A stretch of 5,089 bases of DNA from Gammaproteobacteria bacterium UBA3067. Lineage in GTDB: Bacteria; Pseudomonadota; Gammaproteobacteria; Pseudomonadales; UBA3067. The translations under genes and the position numbers were made by a program. The stretch lies in the NCBI GenBank assembly GCA_002366835.1, contig DFBZ01000041.1:1-5089 (forward strand), given 5' to 3'. The notes under the pieces are model-generated. The model saw only the letters and a program-made list of their open reading frames with translations. It was not told the DNA's origin and made no database searches. Position 1 is the first letter of the stretch. Every line of letters starts with the position of its first letter. Below, piece by piece: positions 1 through 5,089 of this stretch.

Positions 1-1000
1 CTATGCAATGTGCGGCATATTGCCTGGGGTCTCTAGAGCCAACAAGCAGCCCATCTTGGCTGTTTTCTATTATTTCCGCCAATCCTCCCACATCAGATGC
101 AATGACTGGACAGCCTTGAGCCATTGCCTCAAGAACAACCATGGGTGTACCTTCCGTTTTGGATGTGAGAAATAAAATATCTACCGCAGCAAGCAACGAA
201 TCCATACTCTCTACAAACCCCAGAAGTTTTACGTGTTCAGCTAATACTAGTGCCTCTAGCCTCCCGGCAATTTCTTTTTCTAAAGGGCCTTCTCCGGCGA
301 TAAGGGCAACAAAATAAACCTGCTCGGCATTCAGCTCTCGAACAATATCAGCAAATAGCAAAGGGTCCTTTTCATCACTCAACCTCCCAGCATATAAGAT
401 AACGGGAACCCCGTGAGGCACGCCATAGCGCGCTTCCATATGCGCTCTCGCGCTAACTTTATCCAACCGAGTTTGAACAGGGATGCCGTTACGCAATAAA
501 GCTAATCGCCGGGTGGGCACGCCGAAATTTTGATGAAGAAGGAAGATATCTTTTGTTACGCAAACGACACTATCTATCTTACCCCATCGACAAAGCACCA
601 AATTTAGCAAGTTATAGCATTTTGATTTAAAATTCCTGGCGGTAAATCCGTGCTGCGTGACAATAATTTTACACTTTCTAAATGCCTGAAAAAGACATGC
701 AATATAGACTTCTTTGTAACCATGAGCATGAACAACAACGGAATCATGTTCCTTAGTGAGACCAATTAGATCTCTGATGGCCTGCCAGGTACTATTTTTT
801 AAGCTATAGAATTTAACGCCATACCGCTCAACAGAATTTTTGAAGGGCGATATTGCAGCATTGGGATTTGATAAACAGAGAACCACCATATTTTTTACTG
901 GCAGATCCTGGCATAAATTACAAACTACCTTTTCTGCGCCATAAAACCCGGAGGAGCAAATCAAATGAACGACAAAAGGATCGTTTTTCGTACTAGTCAT
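1..1000 (-). CDS. GT4-family glycosyltransferase (group 1), C-terminus outside the window
   Basis: This is a cytoplasmic, membrane-associated glycosyltransferase expected to move a sugar from a nucleotide donor onto a lipid-linked oligosaccharide. The 333 codons in the window are open to the edge; GT4 enzymes are usually 360-400 residues, so roughly 30-60 are missing. The N-terminal acceptor domain shows a glycine loop with GAE at 21-23 (after SSGFY), HAHG at 91-94 and QHGFT at 116-120. The GT-B hinge is followed by RNGIP (170-174), AGRLSDEKDP (204-213), AGEGPL (235-240) and GFVE (261-264). The EX7E motif is E283 and E291 in TEGTPMVVLEAM, and GGLAEI (305-310) follows. These are the standard donor-site motifs of GT4. 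ATG at 998-1000 overlaps the stop of the preceding gene as TGATG, with no ribosome site in the 20 bases before it, so translation is probably coupled. The sugar and linkage cannot be read from the sequence. The family call is secure. Confidence 0.93.
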   Translation of the reverse strand, partial: MTSTKNDPFVVHLICSSGFYGAEKVVCNLCQDLPVKNMVVLCLSNPNAAISPFKNSVERYGVKFYSLKNSTWQAIRDLIGLTKEHDSVVVHAHGYKEVYIACLFQAFRKCKIIVTQHGFTARNFKSKCYNLLNLVLCRWGKIDSVVCVTKDIFLLHQNFGVPTRRLALLRNGIPVQTRLDKVSARAHMEARYGVPHGVPVILYAGRLSDEKDPLLFADIVRELNAEQVYFVALIAGEGPLEKEIAGRLEALVLAEHVKLLGFVESMDSLLAAVDILFLTSKTEGTPMVVLEAMAQGCPVIASDVGGLAEIIENSQDGLLVGSRDPRQYAAHCI

Positions 1001-2565
1001 CAGTGTTGATCAACAGTTATGCGCAAGCTAGAGGAATTAGGCCCCGGTTGTGAGTCATCAAAAATCGCAACGGTGGGAACACCTAATTCAGTCAATGCCT
1101 GCTCAGGATAGCGAAAGCGGCGATCAAAATATTCTCTTACCATTCCCATCGTAATTGCAATAACAATACTGACAAAGATACTTAAGGCAAAAATCAACAT
1201 CGCTGATGGCGTACTCGGTTCTAGGGGTATAGTTGCTCGACTAAGCACCTTTACGTTCGAAAAATCATCCAGTTCAGAAAGCTGTTTAGAACGCATTTCT
1301 TCGTATACCTGATTAAGCCTAAAATATGTATCACTGACAGCGGTTAACTCTAGACTTATCTCATCCTCTAAAGATGTAACGGTATTGAGCGTATTTACTC
1401 TCTCTCTATAGTTACGAATACGGAGTTCCTTATTTCTAATAGCCTCCTCTAATAATCTTAGGCTCTCCGACCTTTCCAGAACTCTGTTATTCACTAGGTT
1501 TATCAGTCTTGTTTTTTGCTCTGACAACTCTTTTGAAAGCATGGAGACGGCATCGGTATCACGCCTAAATGATAATAAAACTGTTGCATATTCTGTTTGC
1601 ATAGATGCTATTTTTTGAACTTGCTGCTTCATTTCCGCGTCAACATAATACGCCCCTTTCGACGCTCCTGACCCATCAAAGGAATAGGGAAATGAAAAAC
1701 TCTTTAGTGGCGCCTTCTTTAAGGTAGCCAATTGCGTATTAATGTAAACCAACCAACTTTTTTCCATTAAGTGCGTGTCTATTAATCGGTTTAGCTCTAT
1801 ATTTTCTCGATTTATATTTTGCAAAACCTGAGACAGCTCCTCTTTGGAGCTTGTAATTCCATGTTTATTTAAAAGATCAACCCTATTTTTCTCTAGCCGT
1901 TTTATCCGTTCTTTATACACATCCTTTTTTTTCAAAAAAGAAGCAACCGAAGATTCATTTGTTATTAACTCTTGTCTTTTTACAAAATAATTATCCATCA
2001 ACTTGTTTACAAACGCCGAACCAACCTCAGGATTCTCAGTTTCAAAGCTTATCAATATTATATTAGACCCAGGTATAGTTGAAATATTTAAGCTAGCGAC
2101 GGCTAATTTGACAAGTTCGTTAATCGCTAACTGATCTTCATCCATCATTTCAGATGATGTCGTCAAGTTTAGCAGGCTCGAAAACCTTTCTTTGAGCGGC
2201 TCGACAATTTGCTCATCAAAATAGCTAGACTCTATGTGGAGCAATCCGTCAGTGTAGAGGTCGGTAACAGTTTTTCTAATAACCGGAAGTGACCGTAGGA
2301 TGTTATTTTCAGTTTCCATATCGGTAAGGCTTACGGGGATATATCTTACGCCGGTTGCCATGCCGACCTCTCCTCGGTTCCCCTGGGCAATTTTTTTGGA
2401 CAAAACCATAATTTCGCCAGTCGGCACGTATTTTTTCTCACTAAGCGCTGGCGCCAGAAGAGAAACAGCAACGCACACTAAAAAAATACGGCGCATAAAT
2501 GGCAAATTCGCAAAGAATATATTCAGTACACTTCTAAACGACCCGTCGTTATAATTTGATTGCAT
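1000..2565 (-). CDS. Chain-length determinant / GumC-like polysaccharide co-polymerase without a kinase domain
   Basis: This 521-residue inner-membrane protein is expected to set polymer length and link synthesis to export, usually with a Wza-type outer-membrane channel. The N-terminus is cytoplasmic, with a membrane segment at about 23-41 (IFLVCVAVSLLAPAL). A periplasmic Wzz-type domain follows (YVPTGEIMVLSKK near 46-58, then an alpha/beta region to about 190). A long charged helical, probably coiled-coil part spans about 200-430. The second membrane segment is about 454-475, preceded by a proline-rich stretch (ATIPLEPSTPSA, 444-455) typical of Wzz proteins. The cytoplasmic tail (EYFDRRFRYPEQALTELG, 478-495) resembles the linker that joins the kinase in fused Wzc/ExoP proteins, but the protein stops after it. 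The likely ATPase partner is the separate upstream gene, 57 bp away. The ATG start has a good ribosome site. Unlike short Wzz (about 330 residues), its size matches the PCP-2/GumC type. Confidence 0.92.
   Translation of the reverse strand: MQSNYNDGSFRSVLNIFFANLPFMRRIFLVCVAVSLLAPALSEKKYVPTGEIMVLSKKIAQGNRGEVGMATGVRYIPVSLTDMETENNILRSLPVIRKTVTDLYTDGLLHIESSYFDEQIVEPLKERFSSLLNLTTSSEMMDEDQLAINELVKLAVASLNISTIPGSNIILISFETENPEVGSAFVNKLMDNYFVKRQELITNESSVASFLKKKDVYKERIKRLEKNRVDLLNKHGITSSKEELSQVLQNINRENIELNRLIDTHLMEKSWLVYINTQLATLKKAPLKSFSFPYSFDGSGASKGAYYVDAEMKQQVQKIASMQTEYATVLLSFRRDTDAVSMLSKELSEQKTRLINLVNNRVLERSESLRLLEEAIRNKELRIRNYRERVNTLNTVTSLEDEISLELTAVSDTYFRLNQVYEEMRSKQLSELDDFSNVKVLSRATIPLEPSTPSAMLIFALSIFVSIVIAITMGMVREYFDRRFRYPEQALTELGVPTVAIFDDSQPGPNSSSLRITVDQH
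1004..1015. repeat. 12-bp perfect palindrome at the gene overlap
   Basis: TGTTGATCAACA lies at the very end of the chain-length determinant coding region, just before the TGATG stop/start overlap with the glycosyltransferase. In RNA it could form only a 4-bp stem around GATC. It may simply reflect the codons for VDQH. Confidence 0.35.
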
Positions 2566-2570
2566 TACTG

Positions 2571-2576
2571 CCTCTT
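2571..2576 (-). promoter_or_regulatory. Ribosome binding site of the chain-length determinant gene
   Basis: On the minus strand AAGAGG lies five bases before the ATG at 2563-2565. It supports this start over later in-frame methionines such as M24, which would remove the cytoplasmic N-terminus and cut into the first membrane segment. Confidence 0.7.
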
Positions 2577-2584
2577 TGCAACAT

Positions 2585-2606
2585 TGTAAACTCCGCCACC
2601 TTTACA
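2585..2606. repeat. Intergenic dyad TGTAAA-N10-TTTACA
   Basis: Perfect 6-bp inverted arms separated by 10 bases sit in the 57-bp gap between the ATPase stop and the chain-length determinant start, 20 bases before that ATG. The symmetry could be a protein site or a small mRNA hairpin that affects translation or segmental mRNA stability. There is no U-run, so it is not a classical terminator. Function is unproven. Confidence 0.35.
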
Positions 2607-2622
2607 GAAAAAGAAGCTGCGC

Positions 2623-3381
2623 CTAAAGTAATTCGTATACCCATTTTGGAATGTAATATTTTCGGCGATTAAATATAACGCCGATAACATTTGCCCCACT
2701 TTGTACAAGGCTATCTTTAGCGGCTTGAGCGACCCCAATCCTCGTTTGATTACTACTTACCACCATCACGACGCCATCAAAAGCAGACGCTATTGCTAAA
2801 GTTTCACTATTATTTTGGGTAGGAGGGCCGTCGTAAACAACATATCTATAAGACCCTTTTAGATTTTCAATAAGGCACTTAAGGATGGCGCTCTCCTGGC
2901 CCACTAAGCGGCCTAAGCTGAATTGGCCCGAGGGGATAAGATGAAATCGCTCATCGTCCAGTTGATAGATTACTTTAGAAATCACCCCTGCCCCATCTGA
3001 AAGAATAAGATCAGATATACCAATTTTACCCTCGAAACCCAGTTTACTCGTAAGTGAATTAGGGCCGGGATTACCATCAATCAATAACGTGCGATTTAAA
3101 TATGGGTTAGGAAGCTTGAGATCTAGACCTCCTAGATGGACAAGGTCAGAAAAGCTATTTGCGCTATCCACACCCTCTTCGTTGCGATGCGACGTATAGC
3201 CGACATCTTCATCGGGAATCAAATTACATTCTGGGTTAGCGGCAGAAAGACTACTTGCAAGCGAGAAAGCGCATGTCGAAGCACCTGCGCCACCGTGCGG
3301 GGCGGTGATGTAAAGCGATCTAGCGTCCCCATCAAGTATTGAAGCAGTCAGATTTAGCTTGCTCGGATGTAGTGCTTTCAT
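2623..3381 (-). CDS. BY-kinase-like P-loop ATPase (CpsD/CapB type) with altered Walker A motif
   Basis: The product (252 residues, soluble) belongs to the MinD/ParA-like fold used by bacterial tyrosine kinases that partner Wzz-type proteins. The Walker A region is APHGGAGAST (27-36): glycines and S/T are kept, but Ala34 sits where the phosphate-binding lysine belongs. Walker A' is LLIDGNPGP (99-107), keeping D102 but with N104 where family members usually have a second Asp. Walker B is YVVYDGPP (180-187), with D184 intact. GVIFNRR (234-240) resembles the conserved GVVLN strand near the end of these proteins. The tail has three tyrosines (242, 243, 249), possible phosphorylation sites but not a dense Tyr cluster. 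Between Walker A and A' about 50 residues (46-95) replace the usual 15-20; the extra part is acidic and predicted to be loop. The ATG is preceded by a weak AGG-type site. Family assignment is firm; kinase activity is doubtful. Confidence 0.85.
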   Translation of the reverse strand: MKALHPSKLNLTASILDGDARSLYITAPHGGAGASTCAFSLASSLSAANPECNLIPDEDVGYTSHRNEEGVDSANSFSDLVHLGGLDLKLPNPYLNRTLLIDGNPGPNSLTSKLGFEGKIGISDLILSDGAGVISKVIYQLDDERFHLIPSGQFSLGRLVGQESAILKCLIENLKGSYRYVVYDGPPTQNNSETLAIASAFDGVVMVVSSNQTRIGVAQAAKDSLVQSGANVIGVIFNRRKYYIPKWVYELL

Positions 3382-3383
3382 TT

Positions 3384-3420
3384 ATACGCGCCTATGCTTC
3401 GATTACAGTTAATACGCGCC
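3384..3420. repeat. Pair of 9-bp direct repeats at the gene junction
   Basis: ATACGCGCC occurs at 3384-3392 and 3412-3420, a period of 28 bases. Read on the minus strand, one copy forms the last codons and stop of the sugar transferase (GGCGCGTATTAA). The other lies immediately before the ATPase start (GGCGCGTATAA then ATG). A short duplication that created the 27-bp spacer is one explanation; chance is another. Confidence 0.45.
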
Positions 3421-4146
3421 ATCCGCCTTTAGTACAGCAAAAGGGGTTTTAAGGAGAATGACTAGATCTTGCCAGGGCCCTTGGTTTTCTATGTACCGCC
3501 TATCAAGCTCAACTCTACCGTCAAAATCAATATTACTTCTTCCCGATATCTGCCAGATACAGGTGAGCCCAGGCCGCGAGGCCAACCTGCACAAATGATC
3601 GGGCTTATAGGTTCTTACGCAAAAGGACGTCGGCCGAGGTCCTACCAAACTCATATCCCCCCTCAAAACATTATAGATTTGGGGCAACTCATCAAGGCTA
3701 TACTTTCTCAGAAAAAGACCGAATGGGGTAATACGGGGATCATCTTTTATCTTAAAATCCGGTGAGTCTAACGCATGATGACTCATATACTTCACATCGC
3801 CCTTAATGTCTTCCGCATTATCTACCATTGTCCGAAATTTATACATCTTAAAACGACGTCCCATATAGCCAGTTCTATCTTGCGTAAAAAAAACGGGGCC
3901 GCGACTGTTTAATTTGATAGCTATCCCTATGACCGCCATCAATGGGAGCAATAAAACCAACGCGCTTATGGAGAAAAGCACATCGATATACCTTTTCGTT
4001 CGAGAGTGGATCCACCCCTTTTCGTTCTGCTTTCCGGTGATCCAGCAACGGAGCACAAAGAGCGTGTTCTGATAAATCTCTCTGCGGAGCCCGACATTTC
4101 GCAGGGCATACCCTGCTTTTAACTCAGCAGTTTGGTTAGTAGACAC
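3409..4146 (-). CDS. Initiating sugar transferase (monotopic phosphoglycosyl transferase, bacterial sugar transferase family)
   Basis: This enzyme transfers a sugar-1-phosphate from a UDP-sugar to undecaprenyl phosphate at the inner-membrane cytoplasmic face, starting repeat-unit synthesis. With the GTG start chosen here it has 245 residues. After about 50 soluble residues comes KRYID (51-55) and a hydrophobic re-entrant helix (about 55-77) with Pro68, as in monotopic family members. Then come GPVFFTQDRTG (83-93), KMYKFRTM (100-107), the catalytic Asp-Glu pair D152-E153 in SLDELPQ, GDMSLVGPRP (163-172), RPGLTCIWQISGR (191-203) and a GAY C-terminus. It lacks the four-helix N-terminal part of WcaJ/WbaP-type proteins, so it is the minimal form. 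It is the first gene of the operon, after a good promoter. The sugar (glucose, galactose or an N-acetyl or diNAc-type sugar) cannot be decided from the sequence. An alternative GTG at 4170 would add eight residues. Confidence 0.93.
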   Translation of the reverse strand: MSTNQTAELKAGYALRNVGLRREIYQNTLFVLRCWITGKQNEKGWIHSRTKRYIDVLFSISALVLLLPLMAVIGIAIKLNSRGPVFFTQDRTGYMGRRFKMYKFRTMVDNAEDIKGDVKYMSHHALDSPDFKIKDDPRITPFGLFLRKYSLDELPQIYNVLRGDMSLVGPRPTSFCVRTYKPDHLCRLASRPGLTCIWQISGRSNIDFDGRVELDRRYIENQGPWQDLVILLKTPFAVLKADGAY

Positions 4147-4152
4147 TTTATT

Positions 4153-4158
4153 TCTCCA
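4153..4158 (-). promoter_or_regulatory. Ribosome binding site that decides the sugar transferase start
   Basis: TGGAGA on the minus strand, with the GGAG core at 4154-4157, lies seven bases before GTG at 4144-4146. The in-frame GTG at 4168-4170 has only a weak AGGC upstream. The site therefore favours the 245-residue product over the 253-residue one. Confidence 0.75.
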
Positions 4159-4239
4159 GTTTATTAACACAACAGCGCCTGACTGGCCAAAAGAAAGTAT
4201 TCATATCCGCCTTAAGTCTTCTGCTTTATTTTCCTGTGC

Positions 4240-4267
4240 ATTATATGAGCATCGTCCAATCAGTCAA
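4240..4267 (-). promoter_or_regulatory. Sigma70-type promoter of the polysaccharide operon
   Basis: Minus strand: -35 TTGACT (4262-4267), a 16-bp spacer, and a perfect -10 TATAAT (4240-4245). Transcription would start near 4231-4234, giving a leader of about 85-90 bases before the GTG at 4146. The sequence just upstream (about 4270-4310) is AT-rich with A/T tracts and might act as an UP element. No other promoter of this quality was seen between the genes, so all four genes may depend on it. Confidence 0.75.
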
Positions 4268-4495
4268 TATCAACCACTCATTAGCACAATAAATTTGCAA
4301 AACTTTTACGACCGTAGCCTGTGAAAAGGTTCCGTTGCTCTTCATAATGAACAGTCTGGGGAGATTCGCGAACCATGAAACTCCCGCGAGAATGCCTACA
4401 ATGCACCACGGTGCTAAATGGGGGCTGTAGTTGTTAGGATAAGAGCCTAAAAAGGTTACAAGTTTTCAAAAAACTTAGCTAGTGCCCACCCATAA
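4268..4495. other. Gene-free stretch between operon promoter and transposase remnant
   Basis: About 230 bases with no credible coding region: the plus-strand frames I read across 4381-4510 are broken by stops and show no transposase-like motif. It holds small symmetric elements only: TTCGCGAA (4365-4372), GCACC-AC-GGTGC (4403-4414), and an A/T stem at 4460-4476. Regulatory sites for the operon could lie here, but none matches a regulator motif I recognise. Confidence 0.5.
4460..4476. repeat. Small hairpin AAGTTTT-CAA-AAAACTT
   Basis: A perfect 7-bp stem with a 3-base loop lies 20 bases before the transposase-like frame opens. It is AT-rich and thermodynamically weak. Neither side is followed by a convincing T-run, so terminator function is unlikely. 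It might mark an old insertion or deletion boundary, but this is only a guess. Confidence 0.3.
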
Positions 4496-5089
4496 ACAAT
4501 TAACCTCTTGAAATACAAGAATTTACATAGGCAATTAAGCCGACTCTTTGCAAAAAGCCACGATGAAACGGGCATTAAGTTGCAATTTACAGATCAGAGA
4601 AAAACATCGAAACCATTAGCTTTTAGCATTTTTAACGCTAAAAATGCTAAAAAAGAAGCACTTTACCCGAAATACTTACGCATTGCGCGCACGGTATTGA
4701 AGCAAGCAAAGAGAGCGCTTGACCATGACGACATTAAAAACAGCTCACATGAAAAATCTCAACAATGGTTAGCAAATGTTGAACACTATAAAAAATTACT
4801 GCTAAAAGTTATCGACCAAACACAACAGCGTGTTATTCAAAAAGAAAAGGTACCGGCCTCTGAAAAATTGTGAGGATCTTTGAAGAGCACACGGACGTTA
4901 TCATCAAAGGATTCAGAGATGTTCATTACGGTCATAAGATAAATTTAAGCAGTGAAAAAAATGGGTTCATTACGTATTTGTCCATTGAGAATGGCAATCC
5001 TACAGACACCACACTTTTTCTTCCCGTTATTAATGCCCATCAGCAACAGTATGATAAATTGCCGAAAGCCATTGTCTGTGATGGTGGCT
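4496..5089 (+). pseudogene. ISNCY-like DDE transposase fragment, 5'-truncated and frameshifted, continues past the window
   Basis: The first part (frame open from 4496, stop TGA at 4871-4873) reads as a charged helical region with ALYPKYLRIARTVLKQAK and then LLLKVIDQTQQRVIQ. The second part, in the -1 frame from about 4867, continues the same protein: IVRIFEEHTDVIIKGFRD, VHYGHKINLSS, IENGNPTDTTLFLP and, at the window end, AIVCDGG. From memory of the family, DQT.RRV, EPHTD, YGHK, GNPAD and DGGF are successive landmarks of ISNCY-type transposases, and the order is kept. The Asp at 5080-5082 would be the second catalytic residue. The region with the first catalytic Asp, roughly the N-terminal 200 residues, is absent upstream. 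The only starts in the first frame are weak (TTG at 4508, no clear ribosome site). The frames join as ...ASEK plus IVRI if one A is restored at 4863-4867. It is most likely a dead remnant; programmed frameshifting is a less likely alternative. Confidence 0.8.

Noticed and set aside
2300..2554. Plus-strand open frame of 84 codons opposite the chain-length determinant gene
   Set aside because: It lies wholly antisense to a well-supported gene and its protein has no recognisable motif; it is a shadow of the coding strand.
2566..2600. Possible sigma54 promoter (TGGC and TTGC elements, minus strand) before the chain-length gene
   Set aside because: The TGGC and TTGC blocks are 13 bases apart instead of the required 7.
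3121..3137. Inverted repeat ATCTAG-N5-CTAGAT inside the ATPase gene
   Set aside because: Short, within coding sequence, and explained by ordinary codons for the Asp/Leu-rich insert; no sign of a mobile element end.
3136..3342. Plus-strand open frame of 68 codons opposite the ATPase gene
   Set aside because: Antisense shadow of a recognised protein, with no domain of its own.
3469..3765. Plus-strand open frame of 98 codons opposite the sugar transferase
   Set aside because: It lies antisense to the most conserved catalytic part of the sugar transferase, and the composition is that of a shadow frame.
4202..4216. Possible ops/JUMPstart element (GGCGGATATG on the minus strand) in the operon leader
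   Set aside because: Only GGCGG matches the ops consensus GGCGGTAG; the following bases and the longer JUMPstart context do not. RfaH control is not supported.
4434..4453. TTAGG-N7-CCTAA stem as a terminator between the divergent units
   Set aside because: The stem is only 5 bp and is not followed by a T-run on either strand.
1..5089. CRISPR array, tRNA, rRNA, riboswitch or toxin-antitoxin system
   Set aside because: No regularly spaced repeats, no cloverleaf or conserved rRNA or riboswitch core, and no small gene pair were seen on either strand.

Overview
The window is one end of an exopolysaccharide or capsule assembly locus, read leftwards on the minus strand, next to a decayed transposase gene on the plus strand. 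Base composition is moderate and slightly AT-rich, sigma70-type signals are clear, and the set of an initiating phosphoglycosyl transferase, a Wzz/GumC-type chain-length protein, a BY-kinase-like ATPase and a GT4 glycosyltransferase fits a Gram-negative bacterium. A gammaproteobacterium is my best guess, but the window has no taxonomic marker to prove it.

Layout from right to left. Positions 4496-5089 (plus) hold the middle part of an ISNCY-like DDE transposase. Its N-terminus is missing, it carries a -1 frame disruption at an A-run near 4863-4867, and it runs off the right edge. Positions 4268-4495 contain no gene, only small dyads. A good sigma70 promoter (TTGACT, 16 bp, TATAAT; 4240-4267, minus) starts the operon. 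The genes follow in order: sugar transferase (3409-4146, from an internal GTG with a strong ribosome site), BY-kinase-like P-loop ATPase (2623-3381), chain-length determinant (1000-2565), and a GT4 glycosyltransferase (1-1000) whose C-terminus lies outside the window. Gaps are 27 bp, 57 bp and a one-base TGATG overlap, so one transcript is likely.

How the genes probably work together: the sugar transferase loads the first sugar phosphate onto undecaprenyl phosphate at the inner membrane. GT4-type enzymes extend the lipid-linked repeat. The inner-membrane chain-length protein, with its ATPase partner, controls polymer length and export. Flippase, polymerase and outer-membrane exporter genes are not in the window and would be expected to the left, or elsewhere in the genome.

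The most unusual point is the ATPase. It has the fold signature and Walker B of a BY-kinase, but Ala replaces the Walker A lysine, Asn replaces the second acidic residue of Walker A', and there is a roughly 40-50 residue acidic insert between the two motifs. It may be a pseudokinase or a divergent subfamily. I see no wholly new system here; the locus is a recognisable polysaccharide cluster with some odd parts.
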